From assembly GCA_009602735.1 (NCBI GenBank), contig WELA01005980.1, positions 533,414 through 597,413 on the forward strand: 64,000 bases of DNA. The letters run 5' to 3'. The position numbers and the translations under genes are program-made. Below are positions 1-10,724 of the stretch, piece by piece. Under the pieces are notes generated by a model. That model saw nothing but the letters and a program-made list of their open reading frames with translations. It did no database searches and was not told where the DNA came from. The first letter of the stretch is position 1; each line of letters begins with the position of its first letter. This DNA is from Mesotaenium endlicherianum. Its lineage: Eukaryota; Streptophyta; Zygnematophyceae; Zygnematales; Mesotaeniaceae.

Positions 1-543
1 GGGGGTGGGATTGGGGGTGGTGTGCAAATGAGGGAGGTGGACAGCCCCTCGGTTGATCTACAGTGAGGACGGACGAGCGCATGATGTTCACCCAGGGTTT
101 AGAGTTCTGCTGGACCCCTGAAAGGCTCAGCCCTGAGTAAATCTAACCCCTCCGTGCTGAGTTCCTGGACCTTGAAGCTCACAATCTCAGAACGAGAAAG
201 CCTGAGATCTGAAACCTCAAAAAACCTGACTAGACCCCCATCCCTGCGGCTGTCCCTCCGCAATCGACGCAGCTTGCAGCAGCGTGCTCTTTGGCCTTTG
301 CCCCCCCTGCTGCAGCTCCTGCAGTAGATCGCTTCTCACCGCCCCTAGTGCTGGCCACAAAGGTTTAGCCGGCTATATATACGTATTTTTAGGTGTTTGT
401 GCTGGCAGGCCAACAAAGGTTATACATAGTTAGATGTATCGCAAGCAGTGCTATTCTAAAGATTGACTAGTATTTGTTTACATTAACACATGTTTGATGT
501 GACATTGTGTAATTTTGAAAAAGGTTCCTTCTGTTTTATACAG
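1..543. other. Non-coding lead-in, probably intron of the MTP6-like gene
   Basis: No coding segment is recognisable. The stretch ends in a pyrimidine-rich run and a cag acceptor directly before the first recognisable exon of the MTP6-like gene at 544, so it is best read as intron of that gene. The upstream exons, with most transmembrane helices, must lie left of the window. Confidence 0.5.
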
Positions 544-1267
544 GCTTCCTTTCTCCTCTATTTCTTCGTCGTCGTCTGGGCTCTTTGGAGGTGAGTGCTC
601 GTGTCCAGGTTCTTTCGTGAACGCTTACACACCCGTGCGCCCGTCGGGGGGGGGGGGGTTTGAGATTTTAAGGAGCGCAGTCTGCAAGAGCTGGTGGACA
701 CGGGGGTTCCAGAGAAAGTGCTCAGGCCCGTGCGCGACAGCATCCTGCGCGTCCCCGGCGTCCAGGTGGCGCCATAACCCTGCCCCGATCTCATCCTCCG
801 CCCTACATGCCCCCCCCCATCCGGGCCGTCCACCCGCGTGCCTGCCCGTCCTCTTTATACACGCACACGTGCGCACACACACGCACACGCATGGATACAC
901 CAAATCATGCACTCTCTCTCACCTCTGCTCTCGCTTGCTGTAGGGCTCCCATTGCAAGATCCCCTTTGACAAGCGCTGCCAACCTGCGTCTCTGCCTGCC
1001 TTGCTGTTCTCTACTGCTCTCAGGCCGTCTTCCCCCACGGGTTCTCTCGGCCCCTTGCTCCACTATTGCATCTGCCTCGGCCTCTCCAGGATAAATTATT
1101 TACTCTTTCTTACACGGTATGCAAGCCTCAAGTGTTCATACACGCATGGGTGTGCCAGCGTGCATGTGTGCCCGCGTGCTCGCATGGAAGTGACTCTCCG
1201 TGCGTGCGCGCGTGCGTGCGCGTGTGTATGTGTGTATGTGCGCGTGTGCGTGTGTGTGTGTGTATGG

Positions 1268-1309
<42 letters not shown>

Positions 1310-3738
1310 ACGCACGTGCATGTCCTCGATTGCAGAGCCGCTCCTTCACATCACCTGGAGACAGGGAGAGTCAGCACTTGAGAGGCATGATGCTTGTAAG
1401 CGTAGGCCCGTCTTATGCATGCCTGCTGCCTGCTAGGCCCTGCTGGCCCTGCTGACGCCTGCTTGGGTCCACGAGGGGGTGGGAGGGTGCTGCTACAGGG
1501 GTGCCACAACATGAGGGGCCGCAAGATGGGGCCCAACGTCCACATCGACGTGCACATTGAGGTGCCCACTCCTCCCCCTCCTCCTCCTCCTCCTCCTATA
1601 CGCACGCACGCACGCATGCACATGTGCTGAGTGACGCCGTAAACACGGGGCAGCCACGTGGAACAAAAGAGTGCATCTCTTTCAGACGTGTGCCTCTCTG
1701 CACACATTGAGTAGGCGTGCGTTTGCGTGTATGTCCGCGTCTACGTTGCTCTGCGCTGCTCGTCAGCACAAGCAAGTGCGTGCTGCACGCCACATTCCCT
1801 TCTGTGCATGACTGTCCGAGTTGACCCAAAAAAGACCGGCGGCAGTGGGAACTTTCGTGCGCCCCGTGCGCCCGCCACCGAGAGGCCTTGCTGAAGCGCC
1901 CGCGAGGCTTAAGCGTCGTCGCGCAGCCACCTGGCTCTCAGGCCGACAAGCGTGCCACCTCCTTGCTCAACGCCGCCTCCAAGCCGTCGAGGGGAGTCAC
2001 CAACCGTCCGGAGAAGAATGTCGACACTGCATTCTGAAAGTCCACTCAGGAGGATGGGGGGTGGCAGACGGGGGACGGTGAGAGTGGGGGCACAGAGCCG
2101 CCGGGGAAACGGGGGGAGTGGGGGAGAAGGGGTGGCACCTTTCTCTCCCATTGGACGTGGTGTGCAGACGAGCGGCAGCGGTGGCATAGCTCCCCGGGTG
2201 CGGCGCGGGCAGGAGGCTCTTCCTGCTGGGCTGCGTGCTGTAGGGCGGGGGCGGCAGCAGCGGTGGCGTCCCTCTCTCCCCCCTCTGTCTAGCGGGGTGC
2301 TTCTGCCTCTGCCTCTGCCTCTGCCTCTGCCTCTGCCTCTGGCGTTCGTCTCCAGTTCTGATGTGCTGTGCTGTGCTTGCTGTGGGGCCGCCAGGTGGAC
2401 GCCAGCATGAGCGTGGCAGAAGCCCACAAGGTGGAGGAGGCCGTCAGGCGGAGGCTGCGCCGCCACTTCCCCAGGATCGCCGAGATCCTCATCCACCTAG
2501 GTGCGCGTGCCTGCGCGCGTGCGCGTGGAAAATTGCGCCACGTGGCGCACTCGCCCGTGCTCTACTCCCCTCCCCAATTTCGTTGCCTGCTGCACGCGAC
2601 CTCTCCTGCTGCTCGGAAGAAGCGCGCAAACCATGCGTGTCACCAAGGGTCCACGCCTGTTCCGCCTGCCTGCCTGCCTGCCTGCCTGCCTGCAATCTCC
2701 TCATCTGGCGCCTGCCACCAGCGTTGTGCCTGCCTGCCAGATTGCTTCTAAGACCCACAGGCACGTCTCAGACTGTAAAAGAGAGGGCCAATCCCTGAAG
2801 CCCCATCAGAGCAACCTCGTAGCGAGGTGGAGGGAGGGCGCGCGAGGGGGAGGGGTGGTAGGGTGTTCATCTCTCCCTTAGAACTGGCGTGACGTGTCCC
2901 CAGCCCATGCTTGTCTGCATGAGCCTCATGCCAGCTGGCGCTGCACGCTTGCAGACAGAGGTACGTCAGTTTTCCAAAGCTATGGTGAAAGAGAAGACGA
3001 GGGGGGCCCGGGGCCAACTTTGACTTTGCTGCCGTTGTCCCCTGCCTCGGCGTCTGGGTGGCAGATCCCGCTGGTGGCCACCACTCAGCGCACCCCCCTG
3101 GGGCCCCTGGGGAGAAGCATTGCCAACAAGAGGAGGAGGAGGAGGGGGCAAGGGAGAGGGACGGGCGGGACCGCCAGCAGGCCAGTGAGGGCACACACCG
3201 TCAGGAGGCAGGCCAGGCCCAGGATCGCCAGGGTGAGGACAGGTGGCACTTTAAGCAGCAGCAGCACCAGCACCAGCACCAATATCGGCATGGCCACAGT
3301 CCGAAGGGGGAGGAGGCGGAGAGTGTGAAGAGGGGCCAGGGGAGCTTCAGTGGCAGCCCCGGCGCAGGTGCCAGGGGCCAAGCGACAGCTGGCGCTGCGA
3401 GCTCGAAGAAAGCCGAGGCCCCGGAGTCGTGGCTGGACTATCTCTTGAAGCTGGTCAGCAGCCCAGGTGGGGCAGGAGGGCACCCCCAGAAAGACAGCAG
3501 TGTTGGGCGTGAATGGCAGCGGCCTGCAGGGTCAGGCTCAGGCTCAGGTTCGGGCTCTGGTTCAGAGAAACTGACCGTGCATTCCGGGCAGGCAAAGGTA
3601 CTGGCCAGTAGGGACTCGGAGGCAGTGTCGGAGCGCTCGGGGCAGGCACGCATCTTTGGAGATGACTTTGTGAAGCCGAGCTCGGAGAGGTTGACTGAGC
3701 GCTCGGGCGGTGCAAAGGTTTTTCGAGAAGGTGATTAG
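544..3738 (+). CDS. MTP6: MTP6-like cation diffusion facilitator, 3' part (six exons)
   Basis: Membrane metal exporter of the cation diffusion facilitator (CDF) family, 3' half only. Exons read by eye with GT/AG borders: 544-590, 681-765, 1499-1561, 2395-2500, 2904-2960, 3065-3738; they sum to 1,032 nt, exactly 344 codons with the TAG. Exon one gives a hydrophobic helix (FLLYFFVVVWALW) like the last CDF membrane segment. It is followed by LQELVDTGVPEK, GCHNMRGRKMGPN, VHIDVHIEVDASMSVAEAH and IAEILIHL, which are the cytoplasmic dimerisation domain and closest to plant MTP6 from memory. MTP6-type carriers are linked to iron or zinc. The last exon adds a long acidic and His/Gln-rich tail (HQHQHQYRHGHS), plausibly metal-binding, a Gly-Ser run and three degenerate repeats with an SGxAK/R core. 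The domain call is firm; the 2904-2960 exon and the tail are less certain. Confidence 0.72.
1198..1310. repeat. (TG)n microsatellite in MTP6-like intron
   Basis: Alternating TG with CG and TATG interruptions, pure TG from about 1272 to 1307, inside the intron between exons 681-765 and 1499-1561. It makes spurious Cys-Val and His-Thr reading frames on both strands. Confidence 0.9.
2302..2340. repeat. (TCTGCC)n hexanucleotide repeat
   Basis: About six and a half copies of TCTGCC in the intron just before the exon at 2395. The tract is pyrimidine-rich on the coding strand. Confidence 0.9.
2664..2693. repeat. (CTGC)n tetranucleotide repeat
   Basis: Seven copies of CTGC in the intron after exon 2395-2500 of the MTP6-like gene. 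Confidence 0.9.
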
Positions 3739-5502
3739 ATCGTGGTTGCGACGAAGAAGCTGAATGCGTCCCCATATAGCAATTCCTTTGGTGCTTACTA
3801 CAATATGCGCAAGCGGGAATACATGATGCTGCATGTCTCTTGTAGGTACGTTCACGTTCCGACGTGCGTTTGCATAAGTCGCAAAAGCTCGTTCATTCTT
3901 GTCGTCTTCATCGCAGGCGTTGTAACCAGTTGAAATATACGCCAAGAGTATAATACATTCACAGTAATGTGTGTTTCTAGTGCCTTGGTGTGGTGTACAA
4001 GGCTTGTTTTTAATACATGGGTAAGCTTTTCTCTTTTATGTTTAAAAACCTTATGATCGCAAAGTATGTCCTCATTGGTGGTATCATCGCAGTCATGATG
4101 CATGTACATGGAATTGAATGGCCTAATACATGTTAATGTGTCAGAATAACGGGTTTTTAGATATAACATAGAAATTAAGTTGACATCACATGCATCTCAT
4201 GTTAGCATAATGCTCACAATAACGTGCAAACCTTTTCCTTCTTGAAGCTGCATTTTCCGCTCGTGGCAAGTACATGAGTTAAGCTATTATTTGTGGGCCT
4301 CACATTGTTGACTATGTATTGGTACCCATCAAACAATGTCAATTCGAACATTTTTGTGTCAATAATCATCATAACTTTCACGAATTTGTAGTGCACATAA
4401 AAATATTTTGACTTTTTATTGCAAGTCCAGTGATGTGCGTGCATGACCGAGGTCATGTAAATTAGCAGCGAAGCATGTCATATATATGTGATTTGACGCA
4501 TAGTTCATTATAAGTTCTTTGAGATGGTATCATATAAATGTTGTACTCTCAATTTGACATATGTAATTTTTCCAGACATGCATTCTTGATAGCGCAGTAC
4601 GTCAATGGTGCACAAGAATTAGAACTTACGTATGCATGGAATGGGACCAAATTGTGTGTTAGTGAATGAAAACCCTTCTTGATGTTTAAAGAGAGGAAGT
4701 TTTTTCTATTGCGTTCAATCACATAAAATTTGGCTGACATATCGCACATGTCATCTAGATACATCAAAAACGTATTGGGCACATTCAACACCCATAAGTT
4801 GTGAGAAATTTTTGACTTGTTTGCCACTTCACTATCGTTTGCCAGTTTTTGTTCCCTTAGTGATACTTTGGTAAATTGTCTCCCTACGTCCCATGTATAG
4901 CTGGCTTTCTCTATACTTGCATCGCTAATCTACACTCGTCACCTATGAGATTCATGGCAAGCGGGAGCAGGATGGAGGACGACGACAAGTTCAACAACGC
5001 GAAGTAAAAAGACATGAAAAGAGACCAAGCAATCACGCAGTACGCATTTTTTTGACATGCAAAACTGAGGTTCATCGAGGAAAGGTCATACTAGACACGC
5101 AAAATATCGCAAAGTCACCAATTAGTTATGGACAAAGCATTACTTTCACAGGCGAAGTGAGGGGACAGTAGAAGTGACCGCTCGATCGAAAAGAGTTCGT
5201 TTCTGACATGCGCAAAATCGTCAATTAATCACGCAGATTGCATTATCACACTCAAAATTAAATAATACGCAAAGTTATCGATCAATCGCGTGTTGTGAAC
5301 ACGCAGTCATACAGAAATTACGAAGAAACAAAAGCTTGATGGAGCACACAAGGAGCTCGCTCAAGCCAGAAGAGCACGTGGTAACGTGTGTGTGTATTCC
5401 TTGGCCGGGCGTTCTGTTTTGAGCTCTTAGATATGCACATAGGTCGTTTTGCATACCTAAGAAACTCTAAGTTGCTGTTTGTTTCATCGACCATACTGGC
5501 AC
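3739..5502. other. AT-rich intergenic region between MTP6-like and SNRNP25
   Basis: No coding signal was recognised. The DNA is AT-rich and contrasts with the GC-rich exons on both sides. It must hold the MTP6-like 3' UTR and the SNRNP25 promoter and 5' UTR. Between about 5,030 and 5,300 short degenerate motifs of the type CGCAAA, CACGCAG and CCAATTA recur, perhaps an old repeat. Confidence 0.55.
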
Positions 5503-8427
5503 ATGGAGAATGTCAGACAAGGTGGACAAGCAACAGATGCAGGCCTTAAGCCTCGTCCAACATGCAACGAGAGTGTGAGAGGCGAAGTTGCCCCAGCAAG
5601 GACGACTCCTGCAGTTAGTGATCACGAGGAGGAGAGCCTAGAAGGGGGAAAAGGGTCTCTAGGAGATACTGCGCTGCCCTCGGAGCTGAGATTTTTCTCG
5701 CCCTCGCTTGACGCCCTCCTGGCGGACCCTCTGTTGCGAGACGTCGGCAGGAACCCTAGCCTGCAGGATGTGGAAACCCTCATCGCGCTCGAGAAGGGGA
5801 GTGGCCTGAGGATCCACGTGCACAAGCTGGACGGGGCCACATTCAGTACGCCCTGCACCTTTCTCTCAGGCTGTGCTCTTGTGTCCTCTTTTTGGCACGT
5901 GTGCAAGTCGGGTGCTCCACCTGCATCAGTCCACGCCAGTCCTTTCTGGCCCTTCCCTGGCCCAGCTCTCGCTCGGGGTTGGACAGAAGGTTTCCAAAAG
6001 ACAACTCAGGAAAGTGGCCGGGGATTTTGCCCAGGCTCTAGTTGCCGAGAGGTAGTCTGTAACTGGGGAGAACGGAGATCTGATTTCTGCGCTTATGATG
6101 TCTGCGCATGCCTTGTTCGTTGCGTCTGCCCTTTCCTTCAAGCCAGTACCTTGAAGGACGACAGCTGTCTCCCTCCGCCAGCTCCATGGGAGGCCTTTTG
6201 TTTTCTTCTTCCTAAAAGCCCAGCCCACTCCTTGACTCCAAAAATTTCAAAACCAAAAAGCATGAGGTTGAAAAAAAATTCCGCTCCGCCCTCCCCCCCG
6301 GCTCCTGCCTGTCGGCCGGCAACTCTCGCCGGGCTGCGTGTATGTGCGTCCATGTGTCGACCGGGTTGCCATTTTCACATGGCCACTTCAACTCGGCGGA
6401 AAAAAACTCACAGAGTGTCCATTGCAGCCCACATTCACGCCCTCAAATTTGATCATACGCCTCCGAATCATCTTGTGGTGGACACTGGAGATTCGACGAC
6501 GAGCTGGTGCAGTCATTGGTGCTGGTGCTGGTGCTGGTGCTGTTGACAGCTGGCGTCCTTCCCCTCTCTGCATCTCGGCTCTCCCCTGGCCCTCACCTGC
6601 TCCTGCCTCCCGCTCTTTTCGCGCACGCCTCCCGAGAATTCCAGCCTCTGCTTTGCTGCCTGCCTGCGGCAACACGGCCGCCGGTGCCACGCCGCCCCGT
6701 CCCGTCTCACGTCCCGCGTGTCTGCTGCCGCGCGGCGCGGCGCGGCGACAGGTGTCACCGTGCTGAGCACCGCGAGCGTGCGAGACCTGAAGAGGGCCGT
6801 CGAGAGGCGCGTCAACGAGGAGCACGCGTCGCGCATGGGCCACCGGCGAGTCTCCTGGTGGGTGCCGCGCTCGTCTCCTCGCGCAAGCATGCATAGACCC
6901 CCTCTTGGGCGTTGCTTGTAAAACCTCTAGGGCTGGGTTCTCAAACCTGAACCCTGAAACCCTGTTCCGCTGTGGCAAGCGCAAATCGCGTGGGCTGTCT
7001 TTCTAAACCCTGTTCTACCAACAAGCGTGAACCTCGAGGGCTGTCCTCTCAAATCCTGCCACCTGGTCTGGCAGTGGCACCGGCACTATAAACTCCCCCC
7101 CCGCACACATACCCCCCCTCCCCCCCCAGCCTTCATCGCCAGGGCAGCAAGAACCCTGGTGTGCCCACGCGTTAAGACCCATGGCAGGAAATTTGGGCCC
7201 GTGAAATTTCCACTCCTTGAGCGCTCCTGGTGCCACTGCCGCAGGAGGGCCCATAATCCACCCCGAAGTCTCATGTCTGAAGTCTTCGAAAAAGTTGAAG
7301 CTTCAGAAGACGTGGCCCTCTCGCTTGCTTCGATCTGATCATTTGAGAGGAGTAGGAGTTTAAGTCAGAGGCCTGCTCAAAGGGGGTCCTCCCCTTCTTT
7401 GCTCGACGCTGGGACCTGGCCGGGGCAGATGAGGAGGGAGAGCTGGCTTGGGGCCTCTAGCTTGCCAGTGTTGCACAGGCGCGCCCGCCTGCTCCACTCT
7501 GTACCTGCTCTTTGATTCTGGTGCCCTCCACTCCCGCCAAGCTGTATGCATGCTTTTGCCAATTGAGAAGAGAGTGTAAGTGTGCATCTGGGTGCGTGTG
7601 TGCTTCTGCGTGTGTGTGTGTGTGTGTGTGCTTGTGTATACGCGCGCGCAAGCGTCCGTGCGCATGTGAGCAAGCGAGCGAGCAGGAAGCATGTGTGGAG
7701 CACGCACTGCCTGGCCACGGGGGACGGGCGCCGCCTCCTCACAGACTCGGTGCAACTCACGTCCGACTGCGACCTCCACAACAACGACACGGTAAGTCAG
7801 CCCGGGGCTTAATAGCCAAGCCTTTGCCCCTGAGCCAAGGGCCATGAGGGTGCAGGGCTGGAGGCCACATGGCACTCTTGAGTCCTGTGCCTGTGCCTGT
7901 GCGTGATGACACTTGGCGCATCGGAGCGCAGCGATGGGGGCAGTGATAGTACAGCAGTGGCAGCAGCCTCTTGGCGGGGACGGCGTGCCTTCTGTGTGGA
8001 GTAGCAATGGGATACGCCAAACGCGTGCGGCGGTGCTTCTTGAGTGCCGGGACCTTAGCCTCTCGTTGGCCGCCATCTGTCTTAATCTCGGTGGCTGCCT
8101 TCCACGCCTTTTAAGTGGCTGTTGGCGAGAGTGCTGCGTTGTCCTGCTTTGCTGTTTTGCTTGGAGATGCTGGGGGTTCGTACGTCTGTTGCCGCCATGC
8201 TCGTAAGTTCGGCGTCTCGAGTGAAAGGATTTCTGTAGGGCGATGGAGACACGGTCACCTGTTGATGACTATTTTGGACAATATTTGCATACAACCATTA
8301 ATCATGTATATCCTCATACTGGTATCAGGTATATATGAGGCAATGCGTGGTCGCAAGAGACGGGCGGCACGGGAAGAAACACACCCCGGCAAAGAGGCGC
8401 CGATTCTATCACACCTTCTGCAGCTGA
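5503..8427 (+). CDS. SNRNP25: U11/U12 snRNP 25 kDa protein (minor spliceosome), four exons
   Basis: Ubiquitin-like protein of the U11/U12 di-snRNP, which recognises U12-type introns in the nucleus. Exons 5503-5845, 6752-6857, 7686-7791 and 8329-8427 have GT/AG borders and matching phases, and sum to 654 nt, a 217-residue protein. The first ATG in frame is at 5503. Residues 1 to about 85 are polar and not conserved to my eye. The domain then reads SLQDVETLIALEKGSG, RIHVHKLDG, VTVLSTASVRDLKRAVERR, HRRVSWKHVW and LLTDSVQLTSDCDLHNNDT, which follows the family pattern of ALE-G, K-DG, ATV-DLKKA and HISW--VWRTY. The last exon gives a basic tail (GKKHTPAKRRRFYHTF) resembling the plant protein tail (KRRKHRFFHG), which supports the exon choice. 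It lies head-to-tail after the MTP6-like gene and converges on the kinase gene. Confidence 0.85.
6512..6543. repeat. (GGTGCT)n hexanucleotide repeat in SNRNP25 intron 1
   Basis: About five copies of the GGTGCT unit within the first intron (5846-6751) of the SNRNP25 gene. No coding role is seen. Confidence 0.8.
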
Positions 8428-10724
8428 GCCCCTCCGCGGCCCGACAAGTGGCATCGCGGGGGGCCTAGCCCCACGCAGGGGCTGTGGCTGCAGCGTATGG
8501 TCTCTTCATCACTACATATGTTAGAGCTGCTGCTGTTCCAGCTGTGGTCTCAGGATGTTTGAATTTCGGAAGCGTATCGACACTGACTATGCAAAGCACA
8601 GAACTGGACAGAGCCGAGACGCGCACAGGAGTGGCGGTGTATCGGATGAGAAGGTGTTTGTAAATGGTGAGGTAGGGTTGCTTTGGAGCAATCTAGGGGA
8701 AGTTTTCTTTCTTGTCAATGGATGTTTGTGCGGACCGGGTGTCGTCGCTGCCTATGCTCGGCGAGCGAGCTGGCCACTCATGAAGAGCAACGCGTTCGTG
8801 GTCCTCCTGGGGTTTGTTTGCGCTTGGTGTTGGGTTGTTGAAGGCCCCCTGATCTGGCTTCCGCCCGCTCGTTGCGCTTCTCTCTGTGCGAGGCTTGGCT
8901 GCTTGGACTGAGTCGTTTTTCATCACCACTGCTCTCTTTTAGCTTTGTAGGACAGGGAGATGCGGACTCGGGAGAGTTCTTCATGTTGCTCGTGTGCGCT
9001 TGGTGTGTTAGTTTCTATGTGCTCCTCGATGTGCGTCAGGGGGAGTCTAATGTGCTGCATTCCTCCATGCGCATGTCGCCTGCCCCTATGTTTGAACTTG
9101 TCTTGTCTAGAGCACCATCTCAGCAGAATAGGGAGTGTGCTCTTCGACCCCTTCACTCTTACTCTAATGTTTCGTAGGAATTTTTTCACTGCCATATAAG
9201 AATTATATAAAAGTAGGTGTGTTTGCAAGAGTACAATTTCCGATCAAGAGTACCTTAGCTATTACTGAGTAGTTTCATAAAATAACTAGATGGACCGTGA
9301 GGGGGAGAACCCGGCGGGTGCCTATGTGCATCGTACATCCCTTCCTTCACAACTAGTGCGTATGCATAGCAACCCTTGCTTGCTCTACTTACCCTTCTTA
9401 CATCTTAGTACAAACATGCCGTATCTCAGAGGTATATTACACTAATTGTTACTCGCTATTTCATTGTAACTCATGTTCGATTGACACTGCAAAGGCACAG
9501 AACTGCAGCATTACCGAGCACTCTGAGTTGCCCACATACTGACATCTGGCCATGCACTCCAGGACTGAAGGCTGCGGAGAAAAGAATTGGGGGGTTTGTT
9601 CTCTTACGCGCCTTTTGAATTTAATAATACAAATGAAGGGGTTTTTGAATGGTCAGCTCGAAATCTCACGTGCATCTAAGCCTTTTACTACAACAAACTG
9701 CCACACATTGGGCATGCAGTAAATAGCTCCTCCTTTGATTCGTCTGCAGGGATTGGGACACTGAGCCCAACACTAGCAGCGTTTCAATATTAATTGCTAC
9801 AGCGATACCATGTTGTTCCCACACTGGACTCTTTTCAGCTGGAAGAAAGTTACAGGGGTGCTAAAAGGCCAGCACTGATAACTCCCCGGACTGCCGAACT
9901 CCCTCGAGGCTCATGCCAAAGTCATTCCTGTGGTTGGCGGGACTCTGCAGCTTGCCGGCCTAACAACCATGGATATGTCGAAGCTGGCATTTATAAATCT
10001 ATTATTGCATTTTCACTTATGATGATTCGCTAATGGGTCGAGCTTCTAGACTCGCCAAAGTGGGCTCCTCATATGGGCCAAATTAGGCCAATATAGCCGG
10101 GCGTAGTTGCTGGCATCTTGAAAGACAACCAGGGGTGAAAATATTAAGCTGTCACACTATTGACCCTCAGAAGGTTGCGCCGCTGAGGGTGGGGGGTTAT
10201 ATATGTACAATAGCTGGTCAGGCGGAAGCATTTTGCGACACCCTCCGGCAGTCAACACATGGCAACGTCATGCATCTCTCTGATTGAGCCCCCCCAAGGG
10301 TGCACATGTGCAGCCTGTCCTGCAGCCTGGGAGGAACGTCCGGATGGGCCCTGCCGCCAGCTGGAGCGTCTCAGTTGCTTCCGGAAAGCACGAGTGCCTG
10401 CCAGTCGGCCAGGCTGCACCACCCTCTAATTCTACAATGTCTAGGAGCCCCTGGGCCCTCCTGCGGCTCGAGTAGCACAGAAAATCGAAGTACAAGCCAC
10501 GTGTCTCGTACGCACCTCACAATTGACCAGGAAAAGGTAAAGTCTTACGCAAACTCCAGAAAAACTGACCCAAGACTCGGGAGGCAGAAGCTGATACTCT
10601 GAGCCAGGGCGGAGTCAACATCCGCCTTTCACTACTCGAAGAGCTTCGACCTCCTGACTGGAGCTTGATTGGACGTCACTTGATGACGCAGCCAGCACAT
10701 CGCACGAGACTCCTCGAGCAGTTC
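8428..10724. other. Intergenic region between convergent SNRNP25 and kinase genes
   Basis: The 3' ends of the two flanking genes face each other across this stretch. Several open frames occur (for example 8555-8911 on +), but none has recognisable domains or convincing exon borders. I see no mobile element or RNA gene. Confidence 0.55.

Noticed and set aside
1001-1455. Cys/Val- and His/Thr-rich open frames
   Set aside because: Both strands of the (TG)n array inside an intron of the MTP6-like gene.
2395-2500. Three host exons of exactly 106 nt (2395-2500, 6752-6857, 7686-7791)
   Set aside because: They belong to two unrelated genes, and the size is near a common exon length. I take it as coincidence.
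8555-8911. Possible last exon of SNRNP25 or a separate small gene
   Set aside because: The exon at 8329-8427 joins in phase and gives the expected basic tail. 8555-8911 has no recognisable domain and joining to it gives an immediate stop.
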